This document shows, piece by piece, positions 20,304-27,305 of a stretch of DNA of 27,305 nt. The stretch's first letter is position 1. Every line of letters begins with the position of its first letter. Where the stretch lies: NCBI GenBank assembly GCA_041305085.1, contig JBFYMA010000031.1, forward strand, positions 1 to 27,305, given 5' to 3'. Origin of the DNA: SURF-58 sp041305085 (GTDB lineage: Archaea > Nanobdellota > Nanobdellia > Woesearchaeales > UBA9642). Below the pieces are notes generated by a model, which was not told where the DNA came from, did no database searches, and saw only the letters and a list, made by a program, of their open reading frames with translations. Position numbers and translations under genes: made by a program.

Positions 20304-22817
20304 ATGATGAATAAAAAAAAGAAGCCCAGAACAGACAAAAAAATATTTTTTCTTCTTGGAATTTACCTTGCGCTCCTTATTTTTATTGTATTCACAAACA
20401 AGTATATATTTTTTGATGAGGCAGTGTATATTGGTATGAGCAAGTACATCTATTCTCTTGGCAGTAGCGGGCTTTTTGAGCTGATAAGACCTCTGGTCGT
20501 GCCCATTGTTATAGGGCTGCCGTTAATATTTGGAATATCCAACTGGTATTTTGCAAAAATAATCATGGTCTCCCTTTCAGTTGCCAATGTCTTTCTTGTT
20601 TTTTTGCTGGCCAAAAAGGCATTCAACAGGCAAGTGGCATATTTATCTGTAATAATTATGATGATAACTGCAACATATCTCATAATCTCTACAAAAATAC
20701 TTACGCACATGCCTGCAATGTTCTTTATGCTGTTTGCATTGTGGCTTTTTTTCGAAAAAAAATATTTTTCTGCAGGATTGTTTGCAGGATTGGCGTTTGT
20801 TTCAAGGTTTCCCTACGGGCTGCTTCTTCCTTGCATAATAGCAGTTCTGGTTTTGTCTGCTGATAAGCCTTTTGGAAAGAGCCTGAAAAAAATTATTTCA
20901 GGATCTGCAAAGGCTTTTTTGGGATTTGCTGTTCCCTCAATTTTGTTTATAGGATTCAGCTTAATAAAAAACTTCAATGAGCCAATAGGGTTTTTTGTAA
21001 AACTGCTGCGGCCTTTTCTGCTTGCAGTACAGACAATAAATGACTCAAACAGCATTTATGGGAAGGGGTTTTTCTGGTACTTTACAAGCTTTTTCAACGA
21101 GAATTTTCTTCTGGCTTTTGGAATTATAGGTTTGCTTTTTTTGCTCTATAAATACAGACTCAGAGAAACAAAGACAAACATTCTGATAGTTGTTTTTATT
21201 GTTTTTGCAACCTATTTCAGCCTGACAACCCACAAGGAGATCAGGTATGGGCTTGCTTTTCTTCCTTATATGGCAATATTTGCAGGAGTTGGAATTTACT
21301 GGCTTGCAGGATTTGCGCGGTTCATGGCTCCAAAAACTGCCCGCAAAAAATTGTCCGTAGTTATGGCTGCAGCAGGAATAGTCTGCCTATTGATAATTTT
21401 TCCTTTTGGCACAGCCTTTAACCCTGTAAAAATTGTGAGCGAAAAAAATGAGCTGGAAAAAGTTTTTTCATATACTGAAAAGCCTATCACGAGCTCTTCT
21501 CCTCTGGCAGCACTGTACACAAATAATAAAATAATTTCCGAATACTATTCTTTGGAAGTCCTGCTGAAAGAATTCAACAGCAGAAAAGATTCAGACCTTC
21601 TGGTCATAAATCCTCTCCTGTGGTCCTGCAGCAGCAAAGACTACAGATGCATTTCAACAAGCAACTTTGCAACACTCAACATTTTCAGGGAATACACGCC
21701 TGTATTCTTTGGAAAGATAAACAACGAGGACCTTATTGTTGTGAGCAGGAACAGCTCATTTCCCGGGTTGAGTTCTGAAAAACTTCAGGAGCTCTACACA
21801 GAGCACGCAAGCGTTTTCAGCATTTCGCAGTTCCCTGCAGGGTCAAAAGGAATCGTTGTTTTCAGGATAGACACAGTAGGAGATGCTGATGAAAACAACG
21901 ATTTGATAAACAGGGAAAATATTTCAAAAATCTTTGATGTTTTTATAAATAAATCAATCCCTCTTTCTCTGGCAGCAATTCCCAAATCGTTTGATGGCCT
22001 GAGCCAAAAAGACAAAAATATTCTTGTTGAGTACTACAAAAAAAATAAAGACCTTATCGAGATAGCACAAAACGGCTACGCATTCAAGCAGTCAGATTAC
22101 TCAGAAGAGGCCAGCGAGTTTGAAGGCCTTCCACTGGAAAGGCAAGAAAAGCTGATTGAAAAAGGAAAGCTTATCCTTGAAAACTCGTTTGAAGCAGATA
22201 TAAAAACATTTGTGCCACCTTTCAACAACGCTGACGAGACAACTCTGGATGCGCTGGCAAAGCTTAATTTCAAAGCATACTCTTCAGGAAGCTGGGAAAA
22301 AATTTCCTCCAATCCCTCAATAAGGATGATCCCTGCCAATATGTATTTTGTAAAGGACTGGAGCACAGGGGAACTAAAAAATTCCCAGGATCTAATAGAA
22401 GAGTATAAAGGCCTGTCAATAATAAGCCCTTACATTGTTTTCCAGTTCAGCACAAATGGGTTGAAAGAGAAAAACATAAATGATCTTGAGGGATTCATCA
22501 GCTATCTGCATAATGAGGGAGCAAATTTTATGGAACTAAGCCAACTGGCAGACTGGAAGAGATTTGTTGATTCAATAGATATAAAATATAATAGCTCAAA
22601 TATCATTATTAAAAAACCAGAAAAGGCAGACAACTCAAAAAACAGTATAGGCCTAAGAGTTTCCAGCAGCGGAAATTACACAGCTGTCTCTGATTTTGCA
22701 AATATCAGGATTATAAACACTGCCCCTTTTGGGATAAAATTCTGCCTTAACAGTGTATGCAGGGAAATTCCCCAAAACAGCGAAGCGCTCTTCAATATCT
22801 CCCAATCCAGCAGTTAA
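20304..22817 (+). CDS. GT-C glycosyltransferase (GT39/83-like) fused to a polysaccharide deacetylase-like domain
   Basis: 837 residues. Residues ~13-400 form a polytopic GT-C domain with a signature acidic pair FFDEAVYIGMSKYI (D38-E39) near the first extracytoplasmic loop and 9-11 helices. After a linker (~400-512) there is a soluble extracytoplasmic domain resembling DUF2334/NodB: GIVVFRIDTVGDADEN (~516-531), SLAAIPKSF, IEIAQNGYAF (~586-595), LILENSFEADIKTFVPPFN (~620-640) and TTLDALAKLNFKAYSS. The metal-binding His residues expected in the HGYTH-like motif are absent (QNGYAF), so it may bind glycan rather than deacetylate. The ATG at 20304 is followed by another at 20307. Its end overlaps the convergent GT2 gene by 26 bases. 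Confidence 0.8.
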   Translation: MMNKKKKPRTDKKIFFLLGIYLALLIFIVFTNKYIFFDEAVYIGMSKYIYSLGSSGLFELIRPLVVPIVIGLPLIFGISNWYFAKIIMVSLSVANVFLVFLLAKKAFNRQVAYLSVIIMMITATYLIISTKILTHMPAMFFMLFALWLFFEKKYFSAGLFAGLAFVSRFPYGLLLPCIIAVLVLSADKPFGKSLKKIISGSAKAFLGFAVPSILFIGFSLIKNFNEPIGFFVKLLRPFLLAVQTINDSNSIYGKGFFWYFTSFFNENFLLAFGIIGLLFLLYKYRLRETKTNILIVVFIVFATYFSLTTHKEIRYGLAFLPYMAIFAGVGIYWLAGFARFMAPKTARKKLSVVMAAAGIVCLLIIFPFGTAFNPVKIVSEKNELEKVFSYTEKPITSSSPLAALYTNNKIISEYYSLEVLLKEFNSRKDSDLLVINPLLWSCSSKDYRCISTSNFATLNIFREYTPVFFGKINNEDLIVVSRNSSFPGLSSEKLQELYTEHASVFSISQFPAGSKGIVVFRIDTVGDADENNDLINRENISKIFDVFINKSIPLSLAAIPKSFDGLSQKDKNILVEYYKKNKDLIEIAQNGYAFKQSDYSEEASEFEGLPLERQEKLIEKGKLILENSFEADIKTFVPPFNNADETTLDALAKLNFKAYSSGSWEKISSNPSIRMIPANMYFVKDWSTGELKNSQDLIEEYKGLSIISPYIVFQFSTNGLKEKNINDLEGFISYLHNEGANFMELSQLADWKRFVDSIDIKYNSSNIIIKKPEKADNSKNSIGLRVSSSGNYTAVSDFANIRIINTAPFGIKFCLNSVCREIPQNSEALFNISQSSS

Positions 22818-23505
22818 TCCTTATTCTGAGAAGGTCAAAGAATGATCTTATGGAGTCAAGAACAGGGTCAACTTTGCTCTCTTCCCTGTTTCTCCAGATT
22901 ACAGGAATCTCTAATATTTTCAGACCTTTTTTTCCGGCAATCAAAAGTATTTCTACATCAAACATCCATCTTTTTGTTTTTTGTTTTGAAAAAAGCTGTT
23001 TTGCGCAGTTTTTGAAGAGCTTGAAGCCGCACTGTGTGTCCTTAAATCCCTTTGTGCCCAAAAAACCAACAAAAAAAGTTGACAGCCCCCCAATTATCCT
23101 TCTCAAAAAGGCCTGTTTTTTTTCTATTTTTGAGCCAGCAGTTTTGCGGGAGCCTATTATAACATCATACTCTTCTATATGCTGCATAAAATTATCAAGC
23201 TCTTCTATAGGTGTTGATAAATCTGCGTCTGTAAAAATTGCCAGCTCATTCTTTGCGTGCAGCATCCCCTTTCTTACGGAAAATCCTTTGCCTCTATTTT
23301 TTTTGTTTGCTAAAACAATAATATTGGTATCTGGAAAGCTTTTGGCTATTTCAATCGTCCTGTCAGTAGATCCATCTGCAACAACAATTATTTCATATTT
23401 TTTAAAGCCTTTTTTTAGAAAAGAAGAAATTTTTTGCAGGTTATTTCCAAGAATTTCTTCTTCATTGTATGCAGGCACAATAACAGATATTGAGTATTTA
23501 TACAT
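22792..23505 (-). CDS. GT2 glycosyltransferase, ALG5/DPM1-like
   Basis: A 237-residue single-domain GT-A enzyme. Visible motifs: SVIVPAYNEEEIL (nucleotide-binding strand), VVADGSTDRT, NRGKGFSVRKGM, the DxD site FTDADLSTPI (91-100), VIIGSR, and DTQCGFKLF (156-164), which is typical of dolichyl-phosphate glucosyl/mannosyltransferases. It probably charges a polyprenyl phosphate with a sugar from UDP or GDP, supplying the GT-C enzymes of this region. There is no C-terminal membrane domain, unlike long DPM forms. An AAGGTGT ribosome site precedes the ATG; the gene lies 20 bases after the thioredoxin-like gene. Confidence 0.9.
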   Translation of the reverse strand: MYKYSISVIVPAYNEEEILGNNLQKISSFLKKGFKKYEIIVVADGSTDRTIEIAKSFPDTNIIVLANKKNRGKGFSVRKGMLHAKNELAIFTDADLSTPIEELDNFMQHIEEYDVIIGSRKTAGSKIEKKQAFLRRIIGGLSTFFVGFLGTKGFKDTQCGFKLFKNCAKQLFSKQKTKRWMFDVEILLIAGKKGLKILEIPVIWRNREESKVDPVLDSIRSFFDLLRIRINCWIGRY

Positions 23506-23525
23506 TGTTACACCTTATGCCAAAG

Positions 23526-24227
23526 CTATTCGCACATATTTTTATTTTTTTTGCACAATATTTCAGAAAGGTCCTGCTTTGAAACAACACCTTGATACAG
23601 CTCACCTTCTATATAAAGGGATGGAAGAGTATTGACATTGTATGAAGATGTTATCAAGCCTATAAAAGTCTCTTCCTGCCCAAGATCCACATTTACAGGA
23701 AATATCAGGACGTTTTCTCCGAATTTTTTCTTGAAATAAGTCAGAACAACTCCCTGTTCAGGGCAAATCTCGCAGTTTTTCTCAGAAAAGAAGTAAAGAA
23801 TTATTACTGACTGAAAATTACATTTCTCTTTTGCCCTTTCCGCAAGAATCCAGTACTTGAAGTTGGACTGAAGATATGACCTGTATATATTTTCATAGTC
23901 AGGATTTCTTATTGGATTCTGGTCCTTCACTGACAAAACCTTGTCCAGCAGATCGCCCAATTCAGAGGTTGTCTTTTCAAGAGCCTTTGAAAGTGCTGTG
24001 CAGGTCTCGTTCTGTTCTGCAATGTAGTTAATATATAGGTACTGCAACTGGAGGCTCTCATAGTCCAGCCTCTGGATTTCACTTTGCTTGTTTTGGTATG
24101 CAAATCTCTCGTTGTCAACAAACATTCCGAACAGTATGCCGACCAAAAAAACCAAAAGGGTTATTATTCCTGCAACTACAAACCTTTGCTTTGATATTTC
24201 CCTTTCCTGCTTTTTTTCCTTTACCAT
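23526..24227 (-). CDS. Membrane-anchored thioredoxin-like protein with coiled-coil stalk
   Basis: A 233-residue protein: a basic N-terminus, one transmembrane helix (~16-37), a helical stalk (~40-105, predicted coiled coil), and a C-terminal thioredoxin-like domain (~135-233) with FFSEKNCEICPEQG (CEIC, 152-155) and the cis-Pro loop VNTLPSLYIEG. It faces outward. Further Cys residues at 76, 136, 224 and 232 could form disulfides. It lies inside a glycosyltransferase operon, overlapping the upstream GT2 by 7 bases, which suggests it keeps a glycosylation enzyme or acceptor in the right redox state, as thiol subunits do in oligosaccharyltransferase complexes (inference). Confidence 0.75.
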   Translation of the reverse strand: MVKEKKQEREISKQRFVVAGIITLLVFLVGILFGMFVDNERFAYQNKQSEIQRLDYESLQLQYLYINYIAEQNETCTALSKALEKTTSELGDLLDKVLSVKDQNPIRNPDYENIYRSYLQSNFKYWILAERAKEKCNFQSVIILYFFSEKNCEICPEQGVVLTYFKKKFGENVLIFPVNVDLGQEETFIGLITSSYNVNTLPSLYIEGELYQGVVSKQDLSEILCKKNKNMCE

Positions 24228-25495
24228 TTTTGGTGTTTTCTCCGGAATAAAAGCTCGAAGACAACCTTAACCATTATAAAGCTTATTATTATAAAATATA
24301 GGAAAAAGTAAGGAATTATATAGATTGTCCCATATTTTCTTATATGCTCATCTGTTGACCTGCTTGCAAAGTACAAAAATACCACAGAGCCCAGCATCAT
24401 CAGATATATTATCAGCAGCATGTTCACCTGCAGACCCAGCAGATCTATGTCCAGGTTTATTGTTTTCAGATAAGGAAGTATATCAAATCCGACATAGTAG
24501 ATATTTTTAAGCTGCTGAGCCAAGGGCTTTATTAAATAGTATGCAAATATTGTAAGAGAAACTCCTGCAAGAATATATGCCAGAATGTTCAAGGGCATCT
24601 GGAACATCCCAAAATCCCCATATTTTCTATTGAAAATTATTTCCTTGTATTTTTTCATATTGAGGATTGTGCCTTTGTACCACCTGTTTCTTTGCCTGAA
24701 AAACGCTTTGAATGTTTTTGGGCCTATTGTATAGACATATCCTTTTGGGCACTGAATTATCCTGTAGTTATTTTTTTGCACCCTGTATGCAATTTCCTGG
24801 TCCTCTACCAGGTTATTTTCATCAAATCCTCCAAGCTTTCTTATAAGTGCTGTTTTGTACGTGCTGAAAGGCCCAGGAGCAACATAGTTGCAGTCCATAT
24901 AGCTCATAAGCTTTGTGAGAAGCATTCCTGCCATGTATTCCAGCCTCTGGAACTTCTGCAGGAAATTTTTTGGATTATATACTTTCATTACAGGGGTCAC
25001 TATTCCTGTTTCGGAATTTTTTTCATGCCAGTAAACCATTCTTTTTGCAGTGTCTTTGCCGACAAAAGAATCTGCATCAAGGCATGCAAAATATTTTCCA
25101 GTTATTATTTTTAAGCCTGTGTTTAGCGCTTTTCCTTTTCCCATATTTTGCTTATGGCTTACCAGTCTTATTGGGCAGTTTTTATGGGATTTTATAAATT
25201 CCTGGACTGTTTTTTCACTATTGTCTGTGCTTCCGTCGTTGACAACAACAATTTCCAGCCTGTCCTTAGGATAATTCATGCTTACTGCTGACCTAAGTGT
25301 TGCTCTTATTGTCTTTTCCTCATTCCATACAGGTATTATAACTGAAAAAACAGGGTAATTTTTTAAAGCTGTTTTTTCTTTCAGCTCTTTCCTTATTTTG
25401 TCTTTTTTTTCAAAAAAATACAGCATCCAGTATATCAAAAAGTAAAGGGTTATCAAAACCCCTGCCCACCCAATCAGAGTTATTATGTGGTTCAT
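24221..25495 (-). CDS. Processive-type membrane GT2 glycosyltransferase
   Basis: A 424-residue enzyme with an N-terminal helix (~7-28), a GT-A domain (~48-275) and four or five C-terminal helices. Motifs: SVIIPVWNEEKTI, VVVNDGSTDN, NMGKGKALNTGL, LDADS (139-143), EDQEIAYRV (231-239) and RQRNRWYKG (267-275), the D, DxD, ED and QxxRW set of cellulose/hyaluronan synthase-like proteins. It could polymerise or extend a surface polysaccharide, or add a sugar to a lipid carrier; the substrate is not visible. It starts 8 bases after the upstream polytopic protein and overlaps the thioredoxin-like gene. Confidence 0.9.
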   Translation of the reverse strand: MNHIITLIGWAGVLITLYFLIYWMLYFFEKKDKIRKELKEKTALKNYPVFSVIIPVWNEEKTIRATLRSAVSMNYPKDRLEIVVVNDGSTDNSEKTVQEFIKSHKNCPIRLVSHKQNMGKGKALNTGLKIITGKYFACLDADSFVGKDTAKRMVYWHEKNSETGIVTPVMKVYNPKNFLQKFQRLEYMAGMLLTKLMSYMDCNYVAPGPFSTYKTALIRKLGGFDENNLVEDQEIAYRVQKNNYRIIQCPKGYVYTIGPKTFKAFFRQRNRWYKGTILNMKKYKEIIFNRKYGDFGMFQMPLNILAYILAGVSLTIFAYYLIKPLAQQLKNIYYVGFDILPYLKTINLDIDLLGLQVNMLLIIYLMMLGSVVFLYFASRSTDEHIRKYGTIYIIPYFFLYFIIISFIMVKVVFELLFRRKHQKW

Positions 25496-25503
25496 TTTTT
25501 TGT

Positions 25504-26883
25504 TCAGTTTTGCTGTTTAAAGGTGTATATCTGTATTCCTTTGTCGTCGTAAATCTTAATAAATGTTTCGCTTTTAGTAAGCAAAAACAAAAGCCCCTGA
25601 TCCTTGTTGTTCCAGTACTCTTCTCTCATATCTCCGGTTATATAAAAATAGGTTATACTGTTTTTTTCAAGCAGCTCTGTGATGTTTTGCTCTGTTCGCG
25701 AGTTTGTAATTCTCTTCCATTCTTCCATAGCTTTTTCATAATTATGGTATTGATAGGAATGAGCATCTACAAAAGTCCTGCGCTGGGAGTATTTTTGTAT
25801 GAGGAAACCATTTTCAGGGGATGACCAAACAACGCTTTTTTTTGGAGAATTCTGCTGCAGGAATTCCAGTGAATCAACCATTGTTTTTGTGGGCTGGGCT
25901 GAAACAATAGAGTCATAAAATGAAATTGCAGGAAATAATATGCTGCACAGCACAAGTATTAATGTCAGATTTTTGAGCTGGTCTATAGCCCATTTTCTGT
26001 TTAAAAGACTAGTGGCTGCTATTGCAGCAAAAAAAGGAAGCAAAAAACCAAAAAATAGTCTTATCTGGAGTGAGCTCATTGAAAGGAATAATAATACCAT
26101 GAAAACTATTGATACCAATAATTTAGATTTTGCTTTTTTCCAGAAAAGCAAAATTCCCACTAAAGCAAGAACCACAAAAGGAAAAGTGATTCCTGCACCT
26201 GATCCTAAAAAAGTGAAAGAATCTGCGATGCTGAACCCTAGAAAATACCCTGCAAGGTCAACAGTGTTGCTTGCCAGAACTATTCCTGAAACAATAATTA
26301 CAGACACCAGAACAACATAAAAATCTCTTAGCTTTATTTTTTTTGTTAATGCATAACCAAGAAGGAAAACCAGAACTATTAGCGACATGAAAAAATCTAA
26401 CAGGGGAAGTACTGAAAAAATCATAAATGACAGCCAGCCATGTTTCTTGAGAAAAATCAAGAATCCCAGTGCAGTAAGGAAAAAGAACAGACTGTAAAAG
26501 CTAAAAGTTGAGAAAACATATACAAATACAGGGCTGAGAATAAAGAAAATTAGAGTAAGATTCTTTGTCTCCATATTCATGAATATCCTGCTCAGGAAAA
26601 AAAGAGTTCCCAAACCAAGAATTATTGGAAAAAAAACAGTAAAATACTCCCTTTGAAAAAACTCTTGCTGCGAAAAAATATAAAAGAAAAGGTTAAAGTT
26701 GATTTCCCTCTGCTGTATCTTATCATATAAAGTATTTTCGCTTATTATTCTTGAAGAGTATATCGAGTCCTGACCATATAATAAGGGGTTTTCATAGAGC
26801 ATTCTAAGGAAAAAAGGAAGAAGCAGCGTGGCTGCTGCTATCAAAAAAATTACCAATATTTTTTGTGTTGAGGTTATTTTCAT
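25504..26883 (-). CDS. Polytopic membrane protein, GT-C/STT3-like with soluble C-terminal domain
   Basis: About 459 residues. The first ~330 contain roughly ten transmembrane helices; the last ~130 are soluble and extracytoplasmic, with SLEFLQQNSPKKSVVWSSPE, GFLIQKYSQRRTFVDAHSY and a later NSITYFYITGD. This C-terminal form (helix, 'NxPxxxVV..P..G..I......R..FVD') resembles the end of oligosaccharyltransferase and GT-C proteins. An acidic pair in the first loop is not as clear as in the 20304 gene (possible site YGQDSIY, ~37-43). The ATG at 26883 overlaps the upstream stop (ATGA); an ATG three codons earlier (26892) is possible. Confidence 0.72.
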   Translation of the reverse strand: MKITSTQKILVIFLIAAATLLLPFFLRMLYENPLLYGQDSIYSSRIISENTLYDKIQQREINFNLFFYIFSQQEFFQREYFTVFFPIILGLGTLFFLSRIFMNMETKNLTLIFFILSPVFVYVFSTFSFYSLFFFLTALGFLIFLKKHGWLSFMIFSVLPLLDFFMSLIVLVFLLGYALTKKIKLRDFYVVLVSVIIVSGIVLASNTVDLAGYFLGFSIADSFTFLGSGAGITFPFVVLALVGILLFWKKAKSKLLVSIVFMVLLFLSMSSLQIRLFFGFLLPFFAAIAATSLLNRKWAIDQLKNLTLILVLCSILFPAISFYDSIVSAQPTKTMVDSLEFLQQNSPKKSVVWSSPENGFLIQKYSQRRTFVDAHSYQYHNYEKAMEEWKRITNSRTEQNITELLEKNSITYFYITGDMREEYWNNKDQGLLFLLTKSETFIKIYDDKGIQIYTFKQQN

Positions 26884-27305
26884 TGGATGCATCCAAACCC
26901 ATATATGGTTGTGTTGCTTATGTCTAGTGTTTCAAAGCAGTTTTTATCAACATAAGGTATTTCTGTTGCATTAAACGCCTGTTTTGCCCTGTCTGAAAAA
27001 TAGATATAGTCTATTTTATAGTATCTGAGCAAAGGGATTGCGTCTGTCTGGAACCGGGAAGTATAAATTGTCCTTAAATCATTATACCTCTGGTCTATCA
27101 AATGAATATTCAGGAAGTTTGTGTCAAAAAAGTTTTTTCTTTCTGCCACAAAAGATATCAAGTGCCCCTCCTGCGGTGTTGCCAAAACTGTTGATGTATT
27201 GGGAGTATTTTCCCTAATCCATTTAAGTGCGTCTATCTCCTGTGTTGTAGGAACCTTTGAAAGGTCTGAAGCTATTACAGCAGAGGGTATTATTGAGAAT
27301 ATAAT
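26880..27305 (-). CDS. C-terminal part of a polytopic GT-C/STT3-like protein (5' end beyond window)
   Basis: The frame is open from the right edge to a TGA at 26880-26882, giving 141 residues. The first ~12 are hydrophobic (end of a membrane helix), followed by a soluble domain: EIDALKWIRENTPNTSTVLA, ATPQEGHLISFVAERKNFFD, and YYKIDYIYFSDRAKQAF. The same order of motifs occurs at the C-terminus of the next gene, so the two are paralogues or share an exported domain. An internal TTG at 27185 is not the start, since coding continues past it. The genes overlap by four bases. Confidence 0.75.
   Translation of the reverse strand: MIFSIIPSAVIASDLSKVPTTQEIDALKWIRENTPNTSTVLATPQEGHLISFVAERKNFFDTNFLNIHLIDQRYNDLRTIYTSRFQTDAIPLLRYYKIDYIYFSDRAKQAFNATEIPYVDKNCFETLDISNTTIYGFGCIQ

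Noticed and set aside
22757..23635. Long plus-strand open frame (292 codons)
   Set aside because: It lies antisense to the clear GT2 glycosyltransferase and encodes a Ser/Phe/Leu-rich sequence without motifs, as expected for a shadow frame.
1..27305. CRISPR array, rRNA or complete insertion sequence
   Set aside because: No regularly spaced repeats, no rRNA signature and no element with both ends were found.

Overview
The window looks like a piece of chromosome from an AT-rich archaeon, probably a DPANN lineage such as Woesearchaeota or Pacearchaeota. The placement rests on archaeal core genes (Sec61-beta/SecG, the alpha-NAC homologue, an MBF1-type zinc ribbon plus HTH protein, a THUMP RNA methyltransferase), on TATA boxes lying about 26 bases before many start codons (leaderless genes), and on GAGGTGA-type ribosome sites before internal operon genes. 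The phylum is an inference from protein style, not a database result. No rRNA gene, convincing tRNA or CRISPR array is visible.

Layout. 1-126 is the C-terminal end of a probable DDE transposase cut by the window edge. 140-3431 holds a PD-(D/E)XK nuclease with an apparent iron-sulfur Cys pattern, two zinc-ribbon proteins of unknown role, and a small basic protein made of one domain repeated twice. 3518-4509 is an HTH / seven-helix membrane protein pair. 4617-10860 is a seven-gene cell-envelope module: PspC, a LiaF-like/toastrack protein, a small LiaI-like protein, a MacB/LolD-type ABC ATPase, a secreted COG1361-type protein, and two paralogous FtsX/MacB permeases.

10929-13574 has two divergent extracytoplasmic thiol-redox genes: a lipoprotein with two GILT-like domains bearing CPYG, and a membrane-anchored DsbA with CPFC. 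13659-17769 mixes a PhoU/TrkA_C regulator, a zinc-ribbon membrane protein, secG-nac, a pair of unknown proteins leading into a MinD-like ATPase, and two overlapping half-size SMR/EamA-like transporters.

17770-18561 differs from its surroundings: a 348-base gene-free stretch packed with inverted repeats, followed by an AT-rich orphan membrane protein. 18714-20293 returns to core functions (RNA methyltransferase, MBF1). 20304 to the right edge is a surface glycosylation region: a GT-C glycosyltransferase fused to a deacetylase-like domain, an ALG5/DPM1-like GT2, a membrane-anchored thioredoxin-like protein, a processive GT2, and two related polytopic GT-C/STT3-like proteins, the last cut by the window edge.

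The main theme is the cell envelope: stress sensing linked to an ABC machine, exported thiol chemistry, protein insertion (SecG, NAC) and glycan assembly. The least explained parts are the structured stretch at 17.9-18.06 kb, the unknown pair next to the MinD-like ATPase, and the divergent active sites in the GILT-like, deacetylase-like and methyltransferase proteins.
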